Assembly (NCBI GenBank): GCA_026545765.1
Contig: JAIFAC010000262.1
Coordinates: 62,001-126,000, forward strand
Origin: Plantago major
Lineage: Eukaryota > Streptophyta > Magnoliopsida > Lamiales > Plantaginaceae
DNA length: 64,000 nt
Direction of reading: 5' to 3'
In this document: piece by piece, positions 1 to 10,949 of the stretch
Numbering within the stretch: position 1 is the first letter of the stretch
Layout of the letters: every line of letters starts with the position of its first letter
The notes under the pieces: generated by a model
Seen by the model: only the letters and a program-made list of their open reading frames with translations
What the model was told of the DNA's origin: nothing
The model's database searches: none
Program-made: the position numbers and the translations under genes

Positions 1-230
1 GTTCTATTCTTAGGTATGTTACACGGAACTCGCCACCATTTCGATATTTTAGGATTAAAACTGCTTGTTACGCTGAACTCCGCTTCTATTTTTTGTTATT
101 CTTTGTCATCGGCTTTACGGCCCACATGTTGTAATTGAATTTCCGTCAAATCAATACAACTTTTATTTTTCAATTCATCAATCTGAAAACTCGTATTCCG
201 ACAGCAGAAAAGCAAGCAATTTTATTCACA
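1..230 (+). mobile_element. Tat-type gypsy 3' untranslated fragment
   Basis: Bases 110-170 closely match the stretch just downstream of the Tat integrase at about 20875-20945: a 'ttgtaattg' block, then 'cgtcaaat', then 'aatacaacttttat'. I read it as the 3' untranslated end of a second, related gypsy element running off the left edge. No coding sequence is visible here. The identification rests only on this internal resemblance. Confidence 0.45.
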
Positions 231-860
231 CACGAAAAAAGGAAGCCATAATACTGTCTTTACAGTTTACAATCTCGGATCTTTGCAAGATCTACAGATA
301 CAATGCTGAAAGGTAACAAAGAGTCTCCATAAATTTGTCAACTTCTCCCGGGATTATTCCTCCATCAGGAAAGCTTTTTCCGTGTCAATCTGTGACCATA
401 ACTTCCGTGGACACCAAGAGTCAGATCTACCTGTACATTGAAAAACGGTAAGGCATGGCAGGATTTTTTATGATCATCGTACCTTGGTGTACTCCTATGG
501 ATCCCGTGTCTGGGAAGTACAGAGTCCCAACGGAAAATGGTATTTGGAAGTTGAAACGAACAGATCTTCGCCTAACCGTCTTTAGAGACTACAACTCTCT
601 TAGAATCGAGGGATTTCTACCGATTCAAGAGAGATTCGAGCCACTGAAGTAGGATTGGAAGAAAGGAGAAGGGATTCGGCTTGGCTTTGGTGATTTCTTT
701 TGAGCAAATTTATCGTTTGAAGACCCCACCTTTCCCGGATTTAGGTTTGCACCAAACTAGGAAAGGATGGAGTATTGAAAGGCAAAAAGTCAAAACGACA
801 TGTCCGCTATCTTGAACGAGGTATCCGGCAAGAATCTGCCTTGGGTAGGTAACCCAAATA
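231..860. other. Unassigned stretch, no recognised gene
   Basis: A 65-codon open frame lies at 455-652 (+), but I recognise no domain and no second copy in the window. The stretch lies between the Tat-like fragment and the truncated end of Copia-1, so it is probably more retroelement 3' sequence or the flank of a deletion. Confidence 0.4.
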
Positions 861-1263
861 GACTACGTATGATTTTTCATCAAGTTTTATGTCAATACCT
901 TGTACCTTCGATGTGATGCGCACTTCATCAGTGCCATTTTCTTCAATGATGGTGGAATTGTTGCAGAATTCCAACACATCAATTTTGGATGCGAAAGAGG
1001 GTTTTGCGGAGCAAAACTGCTTAATCTTTACCTTTTCAAGTAAAGCAAGCCCTCTTCTAACATCTGCTTGGTTCGTTGCAGTACCGAGAAATAATCATCA
1101 ACAAGAACTCCTCCCAGAGTACTTTAGATTTGGGATTCCAAATAGAGAAGTGGAATTCACCAACAACTCTGTGATCTTTCACAACTATCGCTGGTTGTTG
1201 CTTTTCAGCAGTTCCAGATGTGGATACTTGGGATTTCTGAGATCTGACTCTTTTTGGTGCCAT
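861..1263 (-). pseudogene. Post-pol ORF of Copia-1, N-terminal part only
   Basis: The conserved start is ATG at 1263-1261, giving MAPK..., the same beginning as the post-pol ORFs of Copia-2 (33332) and Copia-3 (54507). The N-terminus is basic, and a second block containing 'DVLEF.NNS' follows in another frame near 1000-940. That block aligns with 'SSLDVLEFYNNSRI' of Copia-3, so one or more frameshifts separate the two. Homology ends near 860, which means the later exons and coiled coil are absent. The function is unknown. Confidence 0.6.
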
Positions 1264-1465
1264 CTCTTTAAATAGAAGTAGTGTAGAGAAGTAAGATCGA
1301 AAGAGATTAAGGTCAAATTCGATTAAGTGATTCTTTGCAGAAAAACTTAGCAGAAATTCAGACACTTTCAGATAAGATTAGCAGATAAAAGATGAAGGTT
1401 TTTGCTGTTTTTGTGCTAGGTGAAATGTGGGATTAGGAAAAAGTGTTTGTCTTTGCCAAAATCTC

Positions 1466-1477
1466 CTTTATATAGCA
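1466..1477 (-). promoter_or_regulatory. TATA-like box upstream of the Copia-1 post-pol ORF
   Basis: On the minus strand the sequence is 'gctatataaagg', followed by 'attttggcaaa', about 205 bases before the conserved ATG at 1263. The same TATA plus 'ggattttggca' pair occurs before the matching ATG in Copia-2 and Copia-3. Confidence 0.5.
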
Positions 1478-1881
1478 ACACAAGTACACAGATGAATTCT
1501 GTATCTATGTGTCTGCAACTGACATTGCATGGGTGAAAAAGCAGTTTTTCATTAAATGCGAGTGGGGCCAGTTACTTGGTTACTATGCTAGTGGGCTAAG
1601 TGGACACATCTGATCCATTGAATTACAAAAGTCATTTTTCAATGGTTGAGATTGATTTCTCAGCAATGATATCAATCAACACATGTAATTGTGCCCAATT
1701 AATGCTATTTGGCTAATAGCTATCTAAGTCACTTTCAACCTCAATAACCCGTAATTAGGAGACAAACTGCTTCGAGCTTATTAATTGTTGCCCATTGTGT
1801 TTGAAAATTATCACAAGAATGGAAATTTTTCAAAACACAAGAGATAGTCGATTTCGGCTGATTGTACTATGGTCAACTTCT

Positions 1882-1899
1882 CTCCTTTGTCCCCCTTAC
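1882..1899 (-). other. Internal purine tract between pol and post-pol ORF
   Basis: On the minus strand this reads 'gtaagggggacaaaggag'. A similar G-run lies at the same relative place in Copia-2 (about 32713-32726) and Copia-3 (about 53906-53919). It resembles a polypurine tract but no LTR follows it. Confidence 0.45.
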
Positions 1900-2270
1900 T
1901 CATAGCCTCATGTATCCGAATACCCGCTTCGTATACTTATTTAACAAACTTTAAATTTGAAATTCTTTAAGTGAATTTCTTGATCATAAAGACTTATTCT
2001 ACTCTTATCGCTCTTTGAATTCTCGTATCGTGGACCGATTTAGCACCTGGTAGTTCCATCAATCCAAGACTATATCTCAAAGTTAGAATTTACTTTCTTG
2101 CAGTCTTTGTGAAGATAATCGCAAGTTGGTCTTCGCATCAATCTTGAGTATCTCAATATCGCTTTTTCAACATGATCTCTAATGAAGTGGTGTCTAACAT
2201 CAATGTGCGTTTTTCTTTCATGAAACTTAGGCTTCTGAGTTATTGCAATAGCACTTGTGTTATCACAGAA

Positions 2271-3430
2271 CACTATAAAAAATAGCTTTTGAGCGACGGA
2301 TTTATCCTTTGCTAAAAAGCTGTCGATCCGTAGCGATTTATAAATGCCACGCTCGCTTTTATGTCGCTAGACATTTAACGACGGATAAACTATCCGTCGC
2401 CAAATAGCGACGAATCAGTGACGGATTAGTGACGGGCTAATCCGTTGACCAATCCGTTGCATTTAGCGACGGATAAACCTATCCGTCGCTCGCTAATTTA
2501 GGTTTTTTAATTTTTATTAATCACAGACGATAATACAATCAAAAATCGATAATTTTATACTTAATATACAATAAATCGATAAATCGACAATTTTGAGACG
2601 AACAAGATTTGGGGACTAATCGGATAAATTGACAATTTTATACGATATACAATAAATCGATAATTTTATACAATATTTAATATGTATATACAATATTCAA
2701 TACGAACTTACATAAATCTACAAGTTATTCAATCATACAATATTAATTCAATATCCAATAATACAAACAATATATACCAAATTAATCAGACAAAATGAAA
2801 AACGAGATCTTGGAGGCTCTTGATGAGTTCTTGACAAATTAGAGGTATCGGAGTAAGGAGGTGGTGGTTTGGTGGGTGGTGGTGGGTGGAAGGAAAGGGT
2901 GGTGGTGGTGCAGAGATGGTGGCTGGTGGCGTGGGGGTGCACCGTGGTAGTGTAGTGGTGGTGGAGGTGGCTAAGGGAGGTGGTACGGTGGAGGAAGGTG
3001 GTGGTGGAAGGGGGTGGTGGTGGGGGCAGTGTGGTGGTGGGAGGAACGTCGTGGTGGTGGTGGTGGAGGTGGCGAAGGGAGGTGGTGGTCTGCGTGGCAG
3101 GGTGGTGGGAGGAAGGTGGTGGTGGTGGAAGGGTGGTGGTGGTGGTGGGGGGGGTGGTGGTGTAAGGAGAGAAGGGGGGAGTTATGGAGGCTGAGAAAGG
3201 GGGAAGGAGGAATTAGGGTTTCACTTAGGGTTTTAGCGACGGATAAACCTATCCAACGCTAAATTTTATTTTTATTTTTTTGTTTTTTTTTTGTCAACGA
3301 ATTAGAGACGGATAGATATATCCGTCTCTAATTAGAGACGGATAAATTTCCGTCTCTAATCCTGGCGATTCGTCGCTAAAAATCGACGGACGGATATTAT
3401 CCGTCGCTATTTATCGATTTTGTTGGTGTG
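2271..3430. mobile_element. CACTA-type non-autonomous DNA transposon (1160 bp)
   Basis: The left end is CACTATAAAAAATAGC... and the right end reads, on the other strand, CACACCAACAAAATCG... The two ends align as an imperfect terminal inverted repeat of about 30 bp ending in GCGACGGAT. A 3-bp target duplication GAA flanks it (2268-2270 and 3431-3433). Many copies of GCGACGGATA, often paired into palindromes, crowd both subterminal regions (2290-2495 and 3235-3415), as is usual for CACTA elements. The centre is an AT-rich block followed by a G-rich repeat. No transposase is present, so movement would need a partner element. The insertion target is the RNase H region of Copia-1. Confidence 0.85.
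2858..3175 (+). repeat. G-rich GTGG/GGT repeat inside the CACTA element
   Basis: About 300 bases are dominated by gtggtgg, gggtggtgg and ggaggtgg words with almost no C on the plus strand. Runs of G could form quadruplexes. Open frames here give only Gly/Val/Trp-rich products and look spurious. Confidence 0.8.
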
Positions 3431-5439
3431 GAAAATGGGAATTTTATATTCATTTATCTCATAGTCTCGAAAGGTTGCAGATCCACAAGATTTATGAAGC
3501 ACAACATCCAGAAGCAATATACTCTGCTTCTGTCGTTGATGTAGCAATTGAGTTTTGCTTCTTGCTAAACCATGATATCAATCTAGCACCAAGGAATTGA
3601 CATGTTCCCGAGGTACTTTTTCTATCAAGCATTGATCCAGCATAGTCAGCATCAGAATAGACAACTAAACTCAAGCCACTCTCATTTGGATACCACAGTC
3701 CAACTTCTATAGTACCTTTAACATACCTTAGAATCTTCACAAGCAGATTATAGTGTGATTGCATCGATTTGTCTGAAATCTTGCACATACACCAACTGCA
3801 TATTGAATATCTGGTCTGCTTGCTGTAAGGTATAGTAGAGACCCAATTAATTTTCTATACTTGTGTTCTTCAACACTCTTATCAGATTTAGTATAGGTCA
3901 TCTTGTTTCCAATGCTCATTGGTTTCTTAGCATTCTTTTCAGAAGGCTTTAGATTAAACTTATTGAGCATATCCTTAGCATACTTTGTTTGACTAATGAA
4001 TATTCCATCATCAAGTTGCTTGACTTGCAACCCTAGGAAGTAATTCAATTCTCCCATCATGCTCATCTCAAATTTACTTTTCATGAGTTCAGCAAAATCT
4101 TCATAGAGTTGTTTGTCCTTAGACCCAAAGATTATGTCATCAACATAAACTTGTACTAAGAGTAGTTTCCCATCATGGTTCAATGTAAAGAGAGTTTTGT
4201 CAACTTCTCCTTTCTTGAATCCACTTCCTAGCAAGTACTTAGCCAAAGTATCATACCATTCTCTTGGAGCTTATGTAAGTCCATATAGAGCTTTCTGAAG
4301 CTCATAGACCATCTTGCTTTCTGAGGAAACTTCAAAACCAGGTGGTTGTTCAACATAGACTTCATTAGCAAGCTCACCATTTAGGAATGCACTCTTGACG
4401 TCCATTTGGTAAACTTTATAGTCATTATGAGCTGCAAAGGCTAGAAATAGTCTGATTGCATCCAATCTTGCAACTGGAGCATATGACTCATCAAAATCTA
4501 GTCCTTCAGTCTAGGTGAATCCCTTGGCAACCAACCTTGCTTTGTTTCTGGTTATTGCACCAGATTCATTCATCTTGTTTATGAAAATATACATAGTTCC
4601 AATGACAGATATTCCATCAATATAAGGAACTAGCTTCCAGACTTTGTTTCTCTCAAATTGATCAAATTCTTCTTGCATTTCTAAGATCCAATCTTGGTCT
4701 TTTAATGCTTCATCAATGGTCGTTAGTTCAATATCTGAGATGAAACATCCATAGTGAGAATTTGCATTTTCAGCAATTGCTCTCCTAGTTCTTACCCCTT
4801 GGTCTAAAGGACCTATCACATCCTTTGCAGGATGATCTCTTATCCATTTTATAATAGGTTTAAAACTAGTAGGATCATTATCATTTGATTCATTTCTGTA
4901 TCATTATGATCATGATGAAATACTTTATCAGTATCTAAGATATCTGGCACATGTGATGTGCTTGGGATATCTGACACTTATTCAAAGGTCTTCGTATCCG
5001 AGATGTAATTCTCAAGAACCTCCCCGCCGAGAACTCTTCATAATGAAGATTCTCAAAGACTCGATCCATTTCGATTTCTCATAGGAAACTCTTCATCTTG
5101 CCTTAGAGTCATCTGGTTGTTACTTGGCAATGGTTGCCTTTCTTCGCCAAACTCATCCACCAAGTGAATGATAGAATTATTTCCTTGTGGAGTTTCTTGT
5201 TCAGAATATTTGATCATAAGTTCTTTGAACCTATCTGAGAGTTCTTCGTTCAAGGTTACTTTCTTGTTTCCTTCATAGAATACTACATGGACAGATTCTT
5301 CAATCTTTTGTGTCCTTTTGTTGTAGATTCTGCAAGCTTTGCTATTTATTGAATAAACAAGAAATACTCATTCATCTGCCTTTGGTTGAAATGTTCTTAG
5401 ATATTCTTTACCATTGTTAAGAAGAAAACATCTGCAACC

Positions 5440-6175
5440 AAACCCCCTTAAATGTTTGATACTAGGGGGCTACCAATCAATAACTCATAGGGAGTCTTGT
5501 CATGGTGTTTGTTAATCAAACATCTATTCTGAGTGTAGCACGCTGTATTTACAGCTTCAACCCAATAGATTTCACTTATTTTAGTGTCAGCAAGCATTGT
5601 TCTTGCTGCCTCTTTTAGGGTCCTATTCTTCCTTTCAAAGAACACCATTTTGTTGTGGTGTCCTTACTGAAGATAGTTGATGTTGTATACCTTAGCAAGT
5701 ACAAAACTCCTTTATGAACTTGTTTACAAGCTCAGTACCATGGTCTGTTCTGATCACAGATACCTTGTCATTTTTCATGACTTCAAGCTTATTCAAAGAA
5801 GCTTGGTATCTCAATTGCGTGTCGATTGCTTGGGGAAAACAACCCAAGTGAATCTTGAGTAGTCATCTACAACAACCAGACCATACTTCTTTCCTGCATA
5901 ATTAGTTATTGAGGACTCAAAGAGATCCGTATGTAATAGTTGCAGTGGCCTCAGATTGGAATGTCTAGTTTTAGACTTGAAAGATGTTTTGGCTTGTTTC
6001 TAATTGAAAGTCGAGCATACACCATCTTTTCTCAGATGCCATCTTAGGTAATCCAACAACCAATTCTTTCTTGTCTAGCTTATTCAGAGTTTTGAAATTC
6101 AAGTGACTCATCCTTTTGTGCCATGGCCAATTTTCCTCAGTGTAGCCAGATTGACTCACCATGAGGCATTCTTCT
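5440..6175 (-). pseudogene. Copia-1 integrase
   Basis: The zinc-binding pre-integrase block 'WHKRMSHLNFKTL' lies at 6162-5971. The core domain is degraded between 5970 and 5650. The catalytic Glu region 'ERKNRTLKEAARTML' is in the 5648-5448 frame, followed by 'NTACYTQNRCLINKHHDKTPYELL'. These are standard copia integrase blocks. The two Asp motifs cannot be read in one frame because of stops and shifts. Confidence 0.85.
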
Positions 6176-6201
6176 GTTGTGGCAGATGCCCAGTCAGCAA
6201 C

Positions 6202-6545
6202 TTAGAGACTTCCTTTCCGCCTAGCAACCAAGACTACCTGCTTTGACTCATTGTCAATCAATTTGCAGAATTCAGATTTGATCTTCACTGAGAACCCCTT
6301 GTCAGCAAATTGACTCATGCTGAGAAGATTATATTTCAACCCCTCTACATGTAGTACTCCAGTGATTGTAAGGGCTCCCAACTTCAGATCTCCAAATCCT
6401 ACGGTTGGATTCACTTCTCCTGCAAAGAAACCCGATATCCGTCCTCAGATCACACACTCTGTAGTTAACTAGATTTGCTTTGTTTCCCTGTCATGTGCTT
6501 CCCACATCCACTGTCAAAGTACCACGTTGGATTCTTCTTTAGAGT
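6202..6545 (-). pseudogene. Copia-1 aspartic protease
   Basis: The catalytic DSGC lies at 6515-6504, preceded by a Trp-Tyr-Phe block and followed by 'KHMTG', the usual copia retropepsin site. The downstream block 'GVLHVEGLKYNLLSMSQ' is in the 6414-6202 frame. A frameshift separates the two. The enzyme would cleave the Gag-Pol polyprotein. Confidence 0.8.
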
Positions 6546-6737
6546 GTTCTGCACAAAATAGGAAACATGGAGTTAGGTTCTCATTCCAACAATGGAATAA
6601 TCTAGACTAAAGTATCTCCCAGTAGGAATCCACTTTTGAATGAATTTCTTAGGGACATTCTTTTGTCTGATAGGAACATAAGGTGGAATTCTAGGTAAAT
6701 GACTAATATAATTATTATCAAGAACTATTTTCCTTCA

Positions 6738-7750
6738 TCAGGTGTTCCTTGGTGCTCCTTGTGGTGCTTTCAGATATCTGTCAGGTTGCTGAGTCTGCTT
6801 TTCAGCGAACTTAGCTTTCCTTCTAGCCTTGGCATTCAGATTGCTTGTGGTTTGTTCTTTCTTCCACTTCTGATGATTGCTGCGAGCAATCCTAGCTTTC
6901 ATCCATCGTTCTTGCTCTAGTTTGTACTCATTAGCAAGTAGTTTTCCGATGGCTCTGTAGCCAATGTCATTTCCAGCACCTGGTGCCGACTGAGATATTC
7001 TCTCAGTAGCCTTACTAGTCTCTGGATCATCTTTCTTTCCAGAAAACGTGACATTAGAGAATTTGCCACCAAAGAATCTTCCCTTTCTCGAGAGACATAG
7101 CATCAGGTGGTTACACTTTCCAGTGTGTTGTTCCTTTACAAGAACTTTCCCAATAGATTTCTTTGGGACTCATTTTTCCCTCAAAGGTTTGGTCGCAACT
7201 AACTTTCCTTTGTCAACAACCTTAGCATTTTGACCAATGTTATAGGTCGTTTAGGAACCATCTTGCTGACCACTAACAAATGTCATTCTTTCATCACTCT
7301 TGTTCTGAATGGTAGAGCTATTTGTTTGTGCTGCAGACCATGTCCTCCTTTCTCTGAAAGGATCTCTTAGGTAAGAGTGTACTTCAGTGAGAGTGTCACA
7401 AGCTTTGGCATAAGATTGGAAGGACAATTCTTTCTTTTTGAGTTCTTCATTATCAGAAAGAAGACCTTCACACTTCTTTTGAAGTATATCTATTACCTCT
7501 TCATGTAACTTTCCTGTCTCAGCTATCTGTTTCTTTAGATATGCATTCTCAGCATCCTTTGTCTCAGATAGCTTCTGCATTTTTGAGAACTCCTTTTCAA
7601 GAGATTTCTTCCGCTTCAAGAATTTTAGTTCTTGCCCGACAACCATAAATTCTCTTTCATAAAGATCAAGTTCCTTTTGAGGTGTTCTCGATCTTGATTC
7701 CTTCCTCATCACTCTCATAGTTTATAAATCGAGAAATAGTGGCTACCTTA
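6738..7750 (-). pseudogene. Copia-1 coiled-coil spacer between gag and protease
   Basis: The 7718-7251 frame gives a heptad-like, Glu/Lys/Leu-rich stretch containing 'LDLYEREFMVVGQELKFLKR' and 'EEVIDILQKKCEGLL'. The 7103-6738 frame is basic and contains 'LEQERWMKARIARSNHQKWK'. Equivalent regions lie in Copia-2 (28086-29100) and Copia-3 (49240-50270). It is longer than the usual gag-protease junction of copia elements. The role is unknown; multimerisation of Gag is a guess. Confidence 0.6.
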
Positions 7751-7914
7751 TCACCATTAGGCATAGCTCATGTTGGAGCAACTGATAGATCTCCTCAAGA
7801 ACCCCACACGCTTCCTTCTTCTTTTCACCAAAGTCAACCAATTCATGAGTGATGCCACACAACTCCTGATGGAAGTTTAGAATCATCAATCTTCATCCTC
7901 GATTCGAGTTAAGA

Positions 7915-9085
7915 TCAAGAGCATCCGGGGGATTTGATTTGAATCTTCTTCCTTTCTTCAAAGGAGCATAGCTCTCCGAATCTCTTGAAATTTCTCCTAT
8001 CTTTCTTGTCACCTGTCTTTAGCTTGTTGTAAGCTGGGCAGTCCTTTTTTAAGTGACCAGGTTTCTGACAATAGAAACAAATATCATTTCCGATTTCTGC
8101 TCCCTTAGTACTCGATGCTTGCTGAGCTGGCTTGTTCAGCGAGCTAGCCAATTGCATACTTTTGTACTGATGATAGTTGGGACCTAGATGCTTTTTTCAG
8201 CTTCTCTTTGGTCCTTCTTCTTTCAATCTCCTGACTGACGTACTTTCTCATATTTTTTACAGCAAGAGCATTTTCCTCACCACTGCTTGGTATCCTTCTT
8301 TCGTAAGTACCTTGAGTTATTAGAGCGACATTCGCGATGTTTCAGCAAATATGTGTCGCCTTTGCTTTGTCTCATAGTCGATAGCCAAGTGCAAGAAAAG
8401 CTCGACTGGAGTGATGTTAGGCATTCCTTGATTGAAATATAAGTATTGAGTGTTTCCCAGTCTTGATTTAGACTTCTCACGATAGTCTTAACTTTTTTAG
8501 AGTTAGAGTATCTCTCACTCTCACCAAGTGCAACCATCTCACTCATCAGTGTTGTGAACCTGATATTAAGTTCTTCGAGTGTCTCAGTGGAACCTTGTTT
8601 AAAGTTTTGGAATTTGAGCTTCAAAACTTTGAACTTGTTTTCCTTGGTTTTCACCACCGGCTACGTATTTCTTCAATCAAGGACCACGCTTATTTCGCCG
8701 TTTTTGCACACCACAGTTTGCACCGTATGTGGTATGGAGTAGAACGTATGATGATGTTTCTTGCTTGACCATCTAGCCTATTTCTCTTGGAATCTTTCCA
8801 TGTCCAGAGATGTATGGGCTTTGGTTCATATGCAATTTCACCAATTGGTCTAGCACTTGTAGTTGTGCTAGATGTGGAGGAATTAGTAGCATCTGTGTCA
8901 GTAGGTTCCTTGTCTCGAACATTAGAAACTTCAATGACTTGCTTCTCTCGTTGAATGAAAATGGAGCCATTCTTTATAACTTCGATCATTTCGTCACTGA
9001 TAGCTTCCAGGTGAAGCATCATGTTGTTCTTCCATTTTTCATAGTTCTTTGGCTTCAGAACGGGAGCGTCGCTTAAAGACATCAT
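7915..9085 (-). pseudogene. Copia-1 gag
   Basis: The start at 9085 gives MMSLSDAPVLKPKNYEKW, almost the same as the Copia-3 gag start. The next block (8657-8277) carries 'LKLKFQNFKQGSTETLEELN', typical of copia gag capsid domains. A CCHC zinc knuckle, CFYCQKPGHLKKDC, lies at about 8078-8037. Frameshifts occur near 8700 and 8200. Gag would form the particle and bind the element RNA through the knuckle. Confidence 0.87.
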
Positions 9086-9186
9086 GTAGAAAACACACTA
9101 AACAAACAAATCAAGTGCAGGTGGTAAGCGGTTAGTGGGAACCTATCTAGGATCTAGGTTCAGTGCAGAAGGCTTGGGAACCTCCT

Positions 9187-9198
9187 GCTCTGATCCCA
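9187..9198 (-). other. Primer binding site of Copia-1 (tRNA-Met type)
   Basis: On the minus strand this is TGGGATCAGAGC, one mismatch from TGGTATCAGAGC, the initiator-tRNA-Met site also present in Copia-2 and Copia-3. It lies two bases inside the LTR edge. Confidence 0.85.
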
Positions 9199-9200
9199 CT

Positions 9201-10636
9201 TGTTGGTCCAGATAACGACAAAGTAAAAGACTGGGGGGGGGGGGGGGGTGAATAGTCTTTTAAAAGTTTTGACGTTAAAACAATTTCTTAGATACTTGTG
9301 AAGGTATGATACTTAGTCTCAGAGAGCGGAAGTCTTTTCAGATAAATGCACGTGCTCATCAAGCTATAATGTGTGTAAGTACTCAGCAAGTATAAAGTAA
9401 TACAAAAGGTAAGTGCAGTAAGTAAATAACACAAAGCTTTATAGTGGTATCTGAAGGTGGCGTAATCCTTCAACTAATCCACCCACCGTTTCTCAGGACT
9501 TGAATCCACTAAGATAAGATGATGAGTTCCCCTTACAAAATCCTATATCTTGATCCCTTTTACACTAGGTTCCTAACCAAGTGTTCCCCCTGAGTTATTC
9601 CCTGGTTTTCTCAACCAAGTACTTCCTCTACTCAGTAACCTTTGAGCTATTCCTTAGTTTCCCAAACTAAGTACTTCCTATGCTCAACGCCTGTTGGTGT
9701 TTTGGTTATGGTAGTTTGTCAGGTGAGCAGGCTCTTAATAACTTCTACAGTTATGTCGGAGTGCTCTGTAGAATTAAGATTACTTAATACACTTTTCAAT
9801 GTATGGTAACTTGTTCTTTACTAACCCAAGTCTTGATTAAGTTCAAGAGAATGAATCTTTATATTAGTCGAATCGTATCTTCTGGATTCAACTCCTTCAC
9901 AATATGCAAGTCTTGTTAAGGATCAGGACACTTAGAACTTTCGTGCTACTTAGAATTCAAAAGCTTTAGTTACAACAGAAAGCTAGTGAATAAGTAGGCA
10001 GAAGGCTTGTATGCTTGAGTGTAATGTATGAAGTTCTGTGTATTCAGTGTATCTTCAAGCATTCTAAGTGGTGATATTTATAGTTGAAAATTAGACCGTT
10101 TGAATTAGTATCCGTTAGGCACAATGAAATTCAAACTAACGATATCTGAAGTTAGTACGGCAAAGGAGCTTTGTCTCTTTCGTAGATTTCTCTCATCAGA
10201 TATCTCGCTTGCATAATTAATGCACTATACCAACTTTTGTCTCAGAGTGTCAACGAACAATGCAAGCTTCGAGGCTTTGCAAGTCCATTCTCAAAGGACC
10301 TTTATCGCATCGTAAACCTATTGAAATGTTTGTCTCTCGCATTACTTAGTTTCGCAAGGTATCTGAAGACATAATTTTCCTTCATCTTCAGCAATCTTGT
10401 GCAGTCTTCTGATCTTCAATAAAATAGTTCTTTTGCTGGATGCTTTCTTCTTGGTCTTCTTTAAAGATATAAAAATTACATTCAGAGACCTAACATCCTA
10501 TACAAGATTTGCTAGACTAACATACTCAAGAAGTTTCCTCTTTACAATGTTCAAGTGAACTAAGAGTACTAGTCACCTTCCGAGCTAAGATAAGTCATTA
10601 CGACATCGATCAAAATCTAAATAGATATTCCTAATA
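9201..10636 (-). repeat. 5' LTR of Copia-1
   Basis: The inner edge ends ...GGACCAACA at 9201, as in the other copies. The outer edge near 10636 is placed by matching 'aggaatatc' and 'ttcacttgaacattgtaaagagg' (in 20-base parts) with the Copia-2 and Copia-3 LTR starts, and the usual TG start is mutated to TA. It contains the conserved terminal hairpin with a 16-base C run (9233-9248 on the plus strand as G). The outer edge is uncertain by a few bases. Confidence 0.8.
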
Positions 10637-10949
10637 CTTCCTAGGAAACTTACTCTAGTTCAAATTACTTTTTTATTTATTATCAATGTCGTCTGATACA
10701 CGGGCATGGAAACAAACCCAAAATAAGAAATGAATAAATTTGTATCATAACATTTCAAAGTTGAAAAACATATAAAAAGTGCAGTGACAAAATACTTGAT
10801 CTAATAGCATTAATATTGCATCGGAAGTCACCCCTACATGTAAAAAACTGTAGAATGTAAATTAGTGAAATTGAGCACAACCATTTATAAAATTTATTCG
10901 GTGGAAAAAAATTTATAAAGTTTATACACATAAAAATAAAATCACTTCA
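10637..10949. other. AT-rich spacer, nothing recognised
   Basis: Lies between the Copia-1 LTR and the Helitron relic. No open frame or repeat match was seen. It may hold the 3' end of the Helitron, but I could not identify a CTRR end with a hairpin. Confidence 0.4.

Larger units (their letters stand above)
2044..4819 (-). pseudogene. Copia-1 reverse transcriptase and RNase H, interrupted
   Basis: From right to left, 4819-4511 holds the start of the RT domain after an 'ARLVAKGFT'-type block. 4465-4271 has '[12 protein letters not shown]' and 'YVEQPPGFE', and 4246-3737 carries the catalytic YVDDIIFGS. 3788-3492 contains the RNase H blocks 'YSDADYAGS' and 'RKSTSG', and 2270-2070 has 'DNTSAIAIT' and 'HIDVRHHFIRD'. 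Stops lie at 4510-4466 and around 4270. The CACTA element separates the last two blocks, and removing it together with one target-site copy makes the flanks continuous. This is copia-type RT/RNase H, which makes and processes the element's cDNA, and it is no longer functional as it stands. Confidence 0.9.
860..10636 (-). mobile_element. Copia-1: truncated Ty1/copia retrotransposon, minus strand
   Basis: Reading leftwards on the minus strand the order is 5' LTR (10636-9201), tRNA-Met-type primer binding site, gag with a CCHC knuckle, coiled-coil spacer, protease, integrase, RT and RNase H, a purine tract, a TATA-like box and the start of a post-pol ORF. That order matches Copia-2 and Copia-3. 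The similarity stops near 860, so roughly the last 4-5 kb, including the 3' LTR, is missing. A CACTA element interrupts the RNase H region. PR-INT-RT-RNase H order is diagnostic of Ty1/copia. The large size and post-pol ORF resemble the SIRE/Maximus group, but that placement is inference. Confidence 0.88.

Noticed and set aside
455-652. 65-codon frame as a host gene exon
   Set aside because: No recognised domain, no second copy, and it is surrounded by retroelement sequence.
2886-3262. Three overlapping Gly/Val/Trp-rich open frames
   Set aside because: They come from the G-rich repeat of the CACTA element, occur in all three frames, and have no start context or homologue.
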